Origin: Ferrovibrio sp.
GTDB lineage: Bacteria; Pseudomonadota; Alphaproteobacteria; Ferrovibrionales; Ferrovibrionaceae
Assembly (NCBI RefSeq): GCF_019636075.1
Contig: NZ_JAHBYG010000040.1
Location: 1 to 38,187 of the forward strand
Reading direction: 5' to 3'
Length of the DNA stretch: 38,187 bases
The notes beneath the pieces were generated by a model that saw nothing but the letters and a program-made list of their open reading frames with translations, was not told the DNA's origin and made no database searches. Position 1 is the first letter of the stretch. Every line of letters begins with the position of its first letter. Both the position numbers and the translations under genes were made by a program. Below are positions 16,181 through 24,836 of the stretch, piece by piece.

Positions 16181-17992
16181 ATGAACAAGCAACCGGACAG
16201 TGGGGGCAACTTGCCCGATCCGACCGAATGGGCCAAAACTTGGTCGGAAATCGCCGAACAAAGCCAAAAACTGGTGTCGGATTTCCTCGCCAAGCAGGGC
16301 GCGGAACCGCCCTCCCTGCCGGCCACGCCGGATCCGATGAATATCGGCAACGCCTTCATGGAAATGACCTCGCGCATGCTGGCCAATCCGACCAAGCTGG
16401 TAGAAGCGCAAGTGGAATTGTGGCGCGCCTATATGGAGCTTTGGACCACATCGGCCCAGCGTTTCCTGGGCCATCAGGCACCGTCGGTGGCCAATCCCGA
16501 TAAAAGCGACAAGCGCTTCAAGGATGCGGCCTGGAACGAAAGCTATCTGTTCGACTACATCAAGCAGAGCTACCTGCTCACCGCGCGCTGGCTGCAGCGC
16601 ACCGTCAACAATGTAGACGGCCTGGATGCCAAGACCCAGAAGAAGGTGGATTTCTATACCCGCCAGTTCGTGGACGCGATGGCGCCCTCCAATTTCGTGA
16701 TGACCAACCCGGAGGTATTGCGCGCCACCATCGACAGCAACGGCGAAAACCTGATCAAGGGTTTGCAGAACCTGCTGGAGGATATGGAGCGCGGCAAGGG
16801 CAAGCTGAACATCAAGATGGTGGATGCCAAGGCCTTCGATGTGGGCGGCAATGTCGCCACCGCGCCGGGCCAGGTGATCTACCAGAACGATCTGATGCAG
16901 TTGATCCAGTACAATCCCACCACCGAGCAGGTCTACAAGCGGCCGCTCTATATCGTGCCGCCCTGGATCAACAAATTCTATATCCTCGATCTGAAGCCGG
17001 AGAATTCCTTCATCCGCTGGATGGTGGATCACGGCTATACGGTGTTCGTGGTGTCGTGGAACCAGCCCGACGAACGCCATGTCGACAAGACCTTCGAAAG
17101 CTATATGCGCGAAGGCATCCTGGATGGCCTGGATGCCGTGAAGCAGGCCACCGGCGAGGAGGAAGTCACCGCCATCGGCTATTGCATCGGCGGCACGCTG
17201 ATGGCCTCCACACTGGCCTGGATGGCCGCCAAGGGCATTGATCGCATCAAGGCGGTCACTTTCTTCGCCGCCCAGGTGGAATTCTCCGAAGCCGGCGAAT
17301 TGTCGGTGTTCATCGACGAGGAGCAGATCAAGTATTTCGAGGAATTGATGGCCGAAAAAGGCTATCTCGAAGGCACCGAGATGGCCGCCACCTTCAACAT
17401 GCTGCGCGCCAACGACCTGATCTGGTCGTTCGTGGTGAACAACTACCTGCTGGGCAAGGAGCCCTTCCCCTTCGACCTGCTCTACTGGAATGCCGATGCC
17501 ACGCGCATGCCGGCCAAGATGCACAGTTTCTATCTGCGCAACATGTATCAGCGCAATCTGCTGGCCCAGCCCGGCGGATTGGAACTCGCCGGCGAGAAGA
17601 TCGATCTGCGCAAGATCAAGATTCCGGTGTATCTGCAGGCCAGCCGCGAAGACCATATTGCGCCGTTCCGCTCGGTCTACAAAGCCACCCAGCTCTATAG
17701 TGGGCCGGTGCGTTTCATGCTGGCCGGCTCGGGCCATATCGCCGGCGTGATCAATCCGCCCCGTGCGAAAAAGTATCAGCATTGGGTGAACGACATCAAA
17801 ACCAACCCGCCCAGCGTGGAAGAATGGATGCAGGGCGCCACCGAACATCCCGGCTCATGGTGGGAGGATTGGGACAAGTGGCTGTCGAAAAAATCCGGCG
17901 CCAAGGTTAAGGCGCGGGTACCGGGCGACGGCAAGTTGAAGCCGATCGAGCCCGCACCGGGCAGCTATGTGAAAAAACGCATCATCGATTGA
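16181..17992 (+). CDS. phaC: Class I poly(3-hydroxyalkanoate) synthase
   Basis: PhaC polymerises (R)-3-hydroxyacyl-CoA into storage polyester on granules. The 603-residue protein matches class I length. After an N-terminal domain it has FVNPWWINK-type text as YIVPPWINKFYILDL. The lipase-like box is IGYCIGGTL with nucleophile Cys about residue 335, with catalytic Asp in YLQASREDHIAPF and His in LAGSGHIAGVINPP. AAGGA seven bases before ATG 16181 supports the start. No phaA, phaB or phasin gene is next to it; instead a double muconolactone-isomerase-like gene follows after 11 bp. Upstream, a 16-codon reading frame (16120-16170) is of doubtful significance. Confidence 0.96.
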   Translation: MNKQPDSGGNLPDPTEWAKTWSEIAEQSQKLVSDFLAKQGAEPPSLPATPDPMNIGNAFMEMTSRMLANPTKLVEAQVELWRAYMELWTTSAQRFLGHQAPSVANPDKSDKRFKDAAWNESYLFDYIKQSYLLTARWLQRTVNNVDGLDAKTQKKVDFYTRQFVDAMAPSNFVMTNPEVLRATIDSNGENLIKGLQNLLEDMERGKGKLNIKMVDAKAFDVGGNVATAPGQVIYQNDLMQLIQYNPTTEQVYKRPLYIVPPWINKFYILDLKPENSFIRWMVDHGYTVFVVSWNQPDERHVDKTFESYMREGILDGLDAVKQATGEEEVTAIGYCIGGTLMASTLAWMAAKGIDRIKAVTFFAAQVEFSEAGELSVFIDEEQIKYFEELMAEKGYLEGTEMAATFNMLRANDLIWSFVVNNYLLGKEPFPFDLLYWNADATRMPAKMHSFYLRNMYQRNLLAQPGGLELAGEKIDLRKIKIPVYLQASREDHIAPFRSVYKATQLYSGPVRFMLAGSGHIAGVINPPRAKKYQHWVNDIKTNPPSVEEWMQGATEHPGSWWEDWDKWLSKKSGAKVKARVPGDGKLKPIEPAPGSYVKKRIID

Positions 17993-18003
17993 ACGGATAC
18001 ACC

Positions 18004-18645
18004 ATGCTGTTTCAGGCGGAAGTACAGGTGCGCTACGCCGATGCCGGCGACAAGCTACCGGAATTGGTGAAAGGCGAATGGCGGGCCTCCGAGGTCATGC
18101 TGGAGGCGCGGCAATTGGTGGGCATCTGGCGCAAGGCCGATGCCAATGGCGTGATCCTGGTATGGGACATGCCGGACCACGACACACTGAATGCCCGGCT
18201 ACGCGCTATGCCGCTGTATCCCTATTTCGGCGAGGTGCGCGCCACGCCGCTGATCCCGCATCCGAATTTTCCGCAATTCGCCAAGCCGGCCACGGCGCAT
18301 GAAAAGCCGGTGGCGGGCCAGCCCTATCAGGGTACGCCGCTCTATTGGATCGACCTGACGGTGGATTACGCCCGTATCGGCGATGCGGCGCAAACCCTGG
18401 TGCCGGCGGAATGGCGCGAGGAAGAAGCCATGCTGGAGCGCCGCCAGCTTGTCGGCATCTGGCGCAAGGCCACTGCGCGCGGCGTGTTCATGCTGGCAGC
18501 CCTGCCCGATGCCGATGCGGTAAACGCGCAGATCCGCGCCATGCCGCTGTATCCGTATTTTTCCAGCGTGCAGGTAACGCCGCTGATCGCGCACCCGAAT
18601 TTCCCGCAATTCGCCCGCCCCGCCACGACGCACGAAAAACCTTAA
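18004..18645 (+). CDS. Tandem muconolactone-isomerase-like protein (two MIase domains)
   Basis: The 213-residue protein consists of two copies (about 1-102 and 111-213) of a ferredoxin-like muconolactone delta-isomerase-type domain joined by a short linker. The copies share RQLVGIWRKA, RAMPLYPYF and HPNFPQFA exactly, showing internal duplication. Classical muconolactone isomerase is a single domain of about 95 residues acting in catechol degradation as a decamer; no other catechol gene is in the window. The gene lies 11 bp after phaC on the same strand, so it is probably cotranscribed. ATG 18004 has GGA seven bases upstream; a TTG at 17989, overlapping the phaC stop, is possible. Its function in polymer metabolism, if any, is unknown. 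Confidence 0.8.
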   Translation: MLFQAEVQVRYADAGDKLPELVKGEWRASEVMLEARQLVGIWRKADANGVILVWDMPDHDTLNARLRAMPLYPYFGEVRATPLIPHPNFPQFAKPATAHEKPVAGQPYQGTPLYWIDLTVDYARIGDAAQTLVPAEWREEEAMLERRQLVGIWRKATARGVFMLAALPDADAVNAQIRAMPLYPYFSSVQVTPLIAHPNFPQFARPATTHEKP

Positions 18646-18755
18646 CCCCCGCAGTCCCCCGCTAGGATTTCCGGGCCAGACCATCATCCGGCCGGAACTC
18701 CTTGTCGGTTTACGCCCCCACATACTCGTATTTCGCGTTATTAAAAACGAGTGGT

Positions 18756-18783
18756 TTGATTTAATACATACAATTTATATGAT
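18756..18783 (+). promoter_or_regulatory. Putative promoter of the GAF-EAL gene
   Basis: TTGATT (18756-18761) and TATGAT (18778-18783) are 16 bp apart in an unusually A/T-rich stretch, about 90 bp before the start codon. A 6-bp inverted repeat (ACTCGT/ACGAGT, about 18724-18752) lies just upstream. The rest of 18646-18873 shows nothing else I can name. Confidence 0.5.
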
Positions 18784-18873
18784 CAAAATCGCACTATATA
18801 CGCAAGCGCAGCCTGGAAAAGCCAGTCCAGTTGAAATACAATCGCAAAATCCTATCCAGGCGAGATTTGCTAT

Positions 18874-20115
18874 ATGTATAGCGGCGCTGAAGCGGCGGCA
18901 GGCAATTCCCTCCCCTTTACCCAGCTTTTTGAACATGGCATCGGCGCTGAAGGCACCGAGCGCATGCTGCGCGCGATCCGAAAACACCTGAACATGGATG
19001 TTGCCTTCATCTCGCAGTTCACGCCGCCAGACCGCGTGCTGGAATATGTGGACAGCGTTCCCAATGGCCCATTGCACCAGTATCAGCGCATTCCGCTTGA
19101 AGAGGGCTATTGCCTCAAGGTGGTTCGGGGCGAATTGCCGGAATACATTCCGGATACTTCCCGGATACCGGCCACGCTGGATATTCCAGCCACCCATGCC
19201 ATCCCGATCGGTTCGCATCTGAGCGTCCCCGTGCGGCTCGAGGATGGCCAAGTCTATGGCACGTTATGTTGCTTCAGCTATCTGCCGAACCCATTGCTGA
19301 CCGAGCGCGACATGCAATTGATGCGGGCTTTGGCCGAAGTGCTCGCTGTTCGCCTGGATGAAAACGAAGCCATCCGCCGCGAACGACAAGGCCTCGCCGA
19401 TGAAATCCACGCAGCGATGGCCCAGGGCGCGCCGCGCATTGTATTCCAGCCGATCTACCACATCGCCGAACAGCGGATCCGGGGCTTCGAGTGCCTGTCC
19501 CGCTTCGATATCGAACCGAAACGCTCGCCGGGCGAATGGTTCGATCTGGCAGGCCAGGCAAATCTGAACCTGGAACTCGAACTGCACGCCATCGGCAAGG
19601 CGCTTCCAGCGCTAAAGCAATTGCCCGAGAACATCAGCCTGAGCGTCAACAGCTCGCCGCAACTGATCCTGTCCGGCCAATTGCAGACATTGCTGAACCA
19701 GATAGGCGACCTCTCCCGCGTGGTGATCGAGATTACCGAACATGCCATCGTGCCCGATTATGCCGAACTCTCGAAGGCGCTTGCGCCGTTCCGGCTGCGT
19801 GGCGCCCGCCTGGCCGTGGACGATGCCGGCGCCGGCTATTCCAGCATGCGCCACATCCTCAATCTGGCACCGGAAATCATCAAGTTGGATATGAGCCTCA
19901 CCCGGCATATCGACACCGATTACAAGCTCCGCGCCCTGGCCAAGGGGCTGACCAGCTTCGCCCATGAAATCGGCAGCCTGGTGATCGCGGAAGGCGTGGA
20001 GAACCGGCAGGAACTCGACATGCTGCAACGGATCGGCGTGGATTGTGCGCAGGGCTACCTGCTTTCCAAACCCATGGATATCGAAGCGGCCAGGGTTTTC
20101 ACCATCCCCTGGTGA
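18874..20115 (+). CDS. GAF-EAL domain protein, probable cyclic-di-GMP phosphodiesterase
   Basis: The 413-residue cytosolic protein has an N-terminal GAF domain (about 22-165; MDVAFISQFTPPDRVLEY, SHLSVPVRLEDGQVYGTLCCFS) and a C-terminal EAL domain (about 180-410). The signature is ECLSR instead of EALLR, keeping the metal-binding Glu (E206). Other catalytic elements are present: SVNSSPQ (Asn), EITEHA (Glu), AVDDAGAGYSS (DD motif), IIKLDMSL (Lys), VIAEGVEN (Glu) and AQGYLLSKP (Gln). An active phosphodiesterase is therefore likely. No GGDEF domain is present. GAF may sense a small ligand. The gene stands alone behind an A/T-rich promoter region, facing the small secreted gene. Confidence 0.88.
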   Translation: MYSGAEAAAGNSLPFTQLFEHGIGAEGTERMLRAIRKHLNMDVAFISQFTPPDRVLEYVDSVPNGPLHQYQRIPLEEGYCLKVVRGELPEYIPDTSRIPATLDIPATHAIPIGSHLSVPVRLEDGQVYGTLCCFSYLPNPLLTERDMQLMRALAEVLAVRLDENEAIRRERQGLADEIHAAMAQGAPRIVFQPIYHIAEQRIRGFECLSRFDIEPKRSPGEWFDLAGQANLNLELELHAIGKALPALKQLPENISLSVNSSPQLILSGQLQTLLNQIGDLSRVVIEITEHAIVPDYAELSKALAPFRLRGARLAVDDAGAGYSSMRHILNLAPEIIKLDMSLTRHIDTDYKLRALAKGLTSFAHEIGSLVIAEGVENRQELDMLQRIGVDCAQGYLLSKPMDIEAARVFTIPW

Positions 20116-20150
20116 TCGCTGCCGGCCAGTAACGGGCAGGCAAAAGCCAT

Positions 20151-20185
20151 AAAAAAACCGCTGCCCGGCACCTGCCTGGCAGCGG
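20151..20185 (-). terminator. Rho-independent terminator of the small secreted gene
   Basis: On the minus strand an eight-base stem (CCGCTGCC at 20178-20185 with GGCAGCGG at 20158-20165) is followed directly by seven T (20157-20151). It lies just past the 3' end of the gene at 20206-20484 and may also weakly stop transcripts of the GAF-EAL gene. Confidence 0.85.
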
Positions 20186-20205
20186 CTATTGTATGCAGAC
20201 GAAAC

Positions 20206-20484
20206 TCAACCGCCCGAGCAGGACTTACCGATCTTGCCGCCCGCTTCGGCGCCAACCGCCTGCGGATTGCCTTTGATCTTGCCGGCTTGGGCCAATGCCC
20301 GCACCTGGGTGGAAACCGCCCCCTGAATGCCGGCAGGGCCGGAACCGCAAAGCTTGGCCTTGTCGGGGTTGGCGGCCGTTACGGCGCTCACCACGGCATC
20401 CACTTCTGCCGGATTTTCCGCCGCCTGGGCAAGCGGAGCCGCCAGTATCAAAGCCGCGGCCAAAACAGCAAATTTAAAGGTCAT
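20206..20484 (-). CDS. Small secreted protein with two cysteines
   Basis: The 92-residue product has a clean signal peptide (FAVLAAALILAAPLAQAAEN, cut after QA). The mature domain of about 70 residues contains VDAVVSAVTAANPDKAKLCGSGPAGIQ in its first part and ends in GKIGKSCSGG. The two cysteines could pair in the periplasm. A GGGAGAG ribosome-binding site four bases before the ATG and a strong terminator after the stop support a real gene. I do not recognise the family. It is divergent from the LuxR-type regulator, with 179 bp between the starts, so shared regulation is possible. Confidence 0.75.
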   Translation of the reverse strand: MTFKFAVLAAALILAAPLAQAAENPAEVDAVVSAVTAANPDKAKLCGSGPAGIQGAVSTQVRALAQAGKIKGNPQAVGAEAGGKIGKSCSGG

Positions 20485-20536
20485 TGCTCTCTCCCGGTTA
20501 AGTTATGGTCGCCATCGCAACGCCCATTTATAGAAG

Positions 20537-20565
20537 TTGCAGTGTTAACGACGCACGCATATTAA
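20537..20565 (+). promoter_or_regulatory. Putative promoter of the LuxR-type gene
   Basis: TTGCAG (20537-20542) and TATTAA (20560-20565) are 17 bp apart, about 100 bp before the chosen TTG start. The match is moderate. A TGCAT direct repeat lies downstream near 20628. Confidence 0.4.
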
Positions 20566-20663
20566 GAATTTTAAAGTTCCGACGCATCGCTCAAACAAGG
20601 TATAACCGCAGAATATCTACCTATACATGCATTGCATGGGCAGGTGTCTTGCGGGAGGGGTGC

Positions 20664-21803
20664 TTGGATATCGTCCAGTTCTCTGCCTTGGTCGAATCCC
20701 TCTACGAGGCGGCCGTGGCGCCGATGGGCTGGCAGGGCATTTCCACCCGCATTGCCACCGCTTTCAACGCCGGAAGCTGCGCCTTACAGATCCGCGATAC
20801 AGCGGCCCCGCAAACGGCGATCACGTCTTTCACCGACAATTACGACGCCAAGTCGCTCAGCGATTACGAAAACTATTTCCATGCCCGCGATCCTTATGTG
20901 GAGGCTGGGCTGAAAGCCGGAATCGGGATTCCGCTGTTGAGCCATGAAGTGATCACCGAGCGGGATTTCCTGAAGTCCGAGCTCTATTATGATTTCGGCA
21001 AACGCATCGGCGTCTGCCATCTGGTGGGTGCGATGCTGCCGATCAATGCCAGCAGCATCGGCGGTATCGGCATTCATCGCGCACACGACCGCCCTGTTTT
21101 CAGCCCCGAGGATAAACAGAATTTCGGCCTGCTGCTGCCGCATCTGATCCGCGCGCTGCAAATGCATCATCGCTTGAACGGCATCGATCGTCAGCGCCAG
21201 ATCGGTTTCGAGGCCCTGGAGGCATTGGGCATCGGCGTGGTGGCGGTGAACGAATTCGGCAAAGTGCTGTTCGCCAACCGCGTCGCTTCGGCCCTGCTGC
21301 AAACCGGCCAGGGCATCACGATCAGTCAGGGCCATCTGCGTGCCGAAATCGCCGCCCGCAATCCGCCGCTGCAAAAAGCCATGCAGGATGCCGGCAGGAT
21401 GCGTCGCGGCACGTCGATATCGGCCGGCGGCCTGATCGCCCTGCCCCGCCGCATGGGCGAGCCATTGTCGCTGCTGATATGCCCGGCCCCCGCCGATGCC
21501 TTGGGCGGCGACCTTGATGGCACAACGGCGATCATCTTCGTGAACAATCCCGACAGCGAACGCAGCCCCAGCCATGCGGCGCTGATGTCGCAATTCGGCC
21601 TCACGCCAGCAGAGGCCAAACTCGCCGCCGGCCTGCTGGATGGCGACCAGCTTGAGGAATATGCCAGCCGCAGCGGCGTCAGCCTGCATACCGTGAAAAC
21701 GCAACTGAAGCAGGTTTTCGCCAAAACCGGCTGCACACGCCAGGCCGAATTCATCCGCCTGGCGTTGTCCAATCCCGTGCTGCGGCTCTGCCGGAGCTAC
21801 TGA
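20664..21803 (+). CDS. LuxR-family transcriptional regulator
   Basis: The 379-residue protein ends in a GerE/LuxR helix-turn-helix (about 315-370). LTPAEAKLAAGLLDGDQLEEYA is followed by the recognition helix in SLHTVKTQLKQVFAKTGCTRQAEFIRL. The N-terminal 200 residues resemble the helical/PAS-like sensor part of stand-alone LuxR proteins (SALVESLYEAAVAPMGW, HARDPYVEAGL), and GIGVVAVNEFGKVLFANRVA looks like a short PAS motif. There is no receiver domain. The in-frame region upstream has no ATG near the conserved part; TTG 20664 with GGGAGGGG just before it is my choice. Its stop overlaps the stop of the convergent PepSY-type gene by seven bases. The ligand is unknown. Confidence 0.82.
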   Translation: MDIVQFSALVESLYEAAVAPMGWQGISTRIATAFNAGSCALQIRDTAAPQTAITSFTDNYDAKSLSDYENYFHARDPYVEAGLKAGIGIPLLSHEVITERDFLKSELYYDFGKRIGVCHLVGAMLPINASSIGGIGIHRAHDRPVFSPEDKQNFGLLLPHLIRALQMHHRLNGIDRQRQIGFEALEALGIGVVAVNEFGKVLFANRVASALLQTGQGITISQGHLRAEIAARNPPLQKAMQDAGRMRRGTSISAGGLIALPRRMGEPLSLLICPAPADALGGDLDGTTAIIFVNNPDSERSPSHAALMSQFGLTPAEAKLAAGLLDGDQLEEYASRSGVSLHTVKTQLKQVFAKTGCTRQAEFIRLALSNPVLRLCRSY

Positions 21804-22594
21804 TGCCTTGCTGCCACGGGCATCTGACGCTCGCGCCGTAGGCGTTCATAACGAGCCTGCAAGCGTTGGCGGCGCGCCCGCAGCCACATCACCAGGCCCG
21901 ATACCGCCAGAAACACCAGCGCCGCGCCGGTAATGTCGATCCACAACCATTCCAATTGCCGGCCCAGGATCGCCTTGCCGGTATGCAGGTCCAGCACCAG
22001 GCGGCCAAGATTGGTGGCGCGCGGATCGATGCCGCTCTGTTCGGCGATTGCGCGAGCGGCCGCGTTCTCGCTTTGCCACTGAATGCCGCCATCCATGGAT
22101 ACCGCCAGCCCGCGTTCGCGCGTGGCGGCCAGGATCGCGCCATCGGGCCGGACATTCACCGACCAGGCCTCGGCTTTCAGCACATGGCGCCATGTGCCAT
22201 CGGCATCGCGCAGCCAGATGCCGTTGCGCGCGGCGCCATAGAGCCTGCCATCGGCGATGGCCAGATCGCGCATCTCCGTGCCGCGCAATGCCGCGATGGT
22301 TTCCACCTGGCCATCGCGCAGGGCAAACAAACCCTGCCGGGTGGCGATGTAATCGGTATCCAGCAGGCGTTGGGCGGCGCGGATTTCGATTCCGGTCGCG
22401 GCATCGCCATAGGCCGGCAGCCAATCCGCCACCACCGATATCTGGCGCAGACCGAGCGCCCGGTCATGGGCCAGCAGGATGGCCGTCACCGCCACCAGCA
22501 GCAATGGCAACGACAGCACGATCCCGAGCCATTTATGCCACCAGCGCCATTGCATGGGCGGCTTCAGCGGGTTGCGCCGATACGGTTGAGACAT
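21797..22594 (-). CDS. PepSY-associated membrane protein
   Basis: The 265-residue product has an N-terminal membrane segment (WLGIVLSLPLLLVAVTAILLA) following the WRWWHKWLG motif typical of PepSY_TM proteins, and a second near the end (WLWIDITGAALVFLAVSGLVMWL) followed by a basic tail. Between them is a periplasmic region with repeated short strands (ALRDGQVETIAAL, GRLYGAARNGIWLRDADGTW, DGAILAATRERGLAVSMDGG) that look like beta-propeller blades. LVLDLHTGKAILGR is the PepSY-type element. Start 22594 has AAGGA nine bases upstream. It lies 37 bp after the TonB-dependent receptor gene; this pairing is common in iron-uptake operons, where PepSY_TM proteins may reduce or move iron. The function here is inferred. 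Confidence 0.8.
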   Translation of the reverse strand: MSQPYRRNPLKPPMQWRWWHKWLGIVLSLPLLLVAVTAILLAHDRALGLRQISVVADWLPAYGDAATGIEIRAAQRLLDTDYIATRQGLFALRDGQVETIAALRGTEMRDLAIADGRLYGAARNGIWLRDADGTWRHVLKAEAWSVNVRPDGAILAATRERGLAVSMDGGIQWQSENAAARAIAEQSGIDPRATNLGRLVLDLHTGKAILGRQLEWLWIDITGAALVFLAVSGLVMWLRARRQRLQARYERLRRERQMPVAARHQ

Positions 22595-22631
22595 GTGGGG
22601 CTGTCCTTCGCGTGGCGTTTTGTTCGTCGGG

Positions 22632-24824
22632 TCAGAACGTGGAAACCAACCGCATGTAGATCGAGCGGTAGGTCGGCTCGTCGGTGATCGACTGGGCGGT
22701 GAGCGCACCGGCCGCGTTGAGCGTGCGGTCGCTGCGCTTCTCGCTGGCGGCAAGCACGTTCAGCGCCGAGACACTGAGCGATACATCCTTGGTCAGTTCC
22801 ACCCGGGCCGAAAGATCCAAGCGGGCCGCCGCGCCAACATCGGCGATCTGCGACGTACCATCGGCCAGACGGTTATTCTGCACATAGCCGCTGTTCAGGT
22901 TCACGCTGGCCCCGAGCGTCGTGCGCAGATACGGCACGAACCAGTCGATACCGATATTGCCCACATAATCGGGCTGATCCAGGAAACGGCGGGTCTGCCC
23001 GGTGGCCTTGGCTTCCACTTCGGTGAATACACGGGTGGCATTGCCCCACAATGTAAGGTTTTCCAGATTGATGAAGGTCAGCGGCAGGCGGCCCTCAAGC
23101 TCCAGGCCATACATCTTGCCATCGCCCACATTCTGGCCGCGCGAAACGAAGCGGCCGCCCTCATTGGCCAGGATATTCTCGATCTTGTCGGAGAAGCGGC
23201 GGGCAAACGCATTGACGCCGAGCAGGCCGCGATTGTTCCAGAAATACTGGTCCAACCCCATATCCAGGCCCCAGATCGCTTCCGGCGAAATGTTGGGATT
23301 GCCGCCCACATCGGGGTTGGCCACGGTGCCGCCATTGGTGACGACGCTGGGCGACAATTCACGCAGATCGGGCCGCCGCAGCGTGCGCGCAATGCCGGCA
23401 CGAAAATCCAGATCGCCGGGGAAGGAATGCACATAATGCGCCGATGGCAGCAGGAAGAAGCTGTCCTTCTCGGTGCTGGCGCCGAAGAAATCGGTTGCCT
23501 TGGTGCTGGTATCCTCGGCGCGCAGGCCATAGGTCAGGCGGTCGCTGGGCGTGATGCGGAAACTATCCTGCACAAAGCCGTTGCGGCGCACTTCCTCGAT
23601 CCCGTAGCGGCGGTTGCGGGTCGGCGCATCGGCCACGCCATTGGTGATCGAGCTGTTATCTTCATCGCGGGTGGAATTGCTGTAATCGGTGCCGAATTGC
23701 AATTCATGGCCGTCGAGCTGATGCTTCAGCACCAGGGCTGGGCTGTAGCGTTCCAGCTCGATGTTTTCGGTGCGGTTGCGCACGCGGTTGGCCACGCCGG
23801 CGGCAGTGTAGCGCGTGGCACGGCGCAGGGTGTCTTCGCTGGCCTGCTGGTAATCCAGGCTCAAAGTCAGATCGGTCTGGCTGTCGAATTCATGGGTCCA
23901 AGACCCGTTGACGCCGTAATTCTCACGCTCGCGGGTGCGCTTCTCCACTTCGCGGGTATTGATGTTGACCTGATTGGCCTGCAACACCGTGGAGATATCG
24001 TTGCGCAATTCGCGGGTGCGCAGATAGGACGGCTCCAGCCGCAGGGTATCCTGATCGCCCACCTGCACCTGGAAGGATGGCGTGAGGTTGATCTGATCGA
24101 AACGCCGCTCGTTCTTTTCCAGCGTGCCGCCATTGGCGCCGCCGGCCGCGTTATAGGTCAGCGTATCCTTGCTTTCGTTGCGGCGCTGGCGCTGCACGCC
24201 GCCCGACAGAACCGCGCTCCACGGACCGGCGTTGAAGGCTTGCAGGAAAGTGGCATCGCCCAGCGGGCCGTTCTCGCCCAGATACCCGGCGCCAACACCC
24301 GCCTCGCGGCGCGGCGCCATGTTCTGGTTCTTCAGGATGATGTTCACCGTGCCGGCCGAGCCCTGGCCATCCATGCTGGCCAGCGGCGAGCGGATGATTT
24401 CCACCCGCTCCACCATCGAGCTTGGGATACGGTCCACCTGCACGCTACGCTTGGAATTGCCGTCGATCAGCGGGCGGCCATTCACCAGCACCTGGGAATA
24501 TTCCACGCCGATGCCGCGCAACTGCACGTCGCGGGCGCGATTGCCGCCCGGGAAGGTCACGCCCGGCAGCCGGCGCAAGGCATCGCCCAGCGGCTGATCG
24601 CCAAACTGGTTGAGCTGCTCTGCCTCGATCACCGTCTTGGCATTCGGGGCCTCGCGCTTGTCGATGATCGCGCGCTGGGCGGCGTTGTTGATCGCCTCGC
24701 CTTCGATTGTAACGGCGGGGAGGACCGCCGGGGCGTTTTCCGTGTTCCCCTGCTGCGCCATCGCGCCAGCTGCATAAAACGCCAAAAGCCCGACCGGCAG
24801 GCCGAAAACACCACGCATACGCAT
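22632..24824 (-). CDS. TonB-dependent outer-membrane receptor
   Basis: The product (730 residues) is a ligand-gated porin for iron-siderophore or similar ligands. A signal peptide (GVFGLPVGLLAFYAAGAMA) is followed by a plug domain (about 45-165; LGDALRRLPGV, RDVQLRGIG, MVERVEIIRSPLASMDGQGSAGTVNI). A long 22-strand-type barrel ends in YRSIYMRLVSTF, with the terminal Phe required by the barrel assembly machinery. GGGGA five bases before ATG 24824 supports this start; an ATG four codons earlier (24836) is the alternative. The ligand is not evident from sequence. It heads a two-gene operon with the PepSY-type gene. No clear Fur box is visible upstream. Confidence 0.93.
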   Translation of the reverse strand: MRMRGVFGLPVGLLAFYAAGAMAQQGNTENAPAVLPAVTIEGEAINNAAQRAIIDKREAPNAKTVIEAEQLNQFGDQPLGDALRRLPGVTFPGGNRARDVQLRGIGVEYSQVLVNGRPLIDGNSKRSVQVDRIPSSMVERVEIIRSPLASMDGQGSAGTVNIILKNQNMAPRREAGVGAGYLGENGPLGDATFLQAFNAGPWSAVLSGGVQRQRRNESKDTLTYNAAGGANGGTLEKNERRFDQINLTPSFQVQVGDQDTLRLEPSYLRTRELRNDISTVLQANQVNINTREVEKRTRERENYGVNGSWTHEFDSQTDLTLSLDYQQASEDTLRRATRYTAAGVANRVRNRTENIELERYSPALVLKHQLDGHELQFGTDYSNSTRDEDNSSITNGVADAPTRNRRYGIEEVRRNGFVQDSFRITPSDRLTYGLRAEDTSTKATDFFGASTEKDSFFLLPSAHYVHSFPGDLDFRAGIARTLRRPDLRELSPSVVTNGGTVANPDVGGNPNISPEAIWGLDMGLDQYFWNNRGLLGVNAFARRFSDKIENILANEGGRFVSRGQNVGDGKMYGLELEGRLPLTFINLENLTLWGNATRVFTEVEAKATGQTRRFLDQPDYVGNIGIDWFVPYLRTTLGASVNLNSGYVQNNRLADGTSQIADVGAAARLDLSARVELTKDVSLSVSALNVLAASEKRSDRTLNAAGALTAQSITDEPTYRSIYMRLVSTF

Positions 24825-24836
24825 TGGATTCCCCAT

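Noticed and set aside
16154..17848. A 564-residue minus-strand open frame opposite phaC
   Set aside because: It is a long shadow caused by GC-rich codon use. The phaC frame has all catalytic motifs and the shadow has none.
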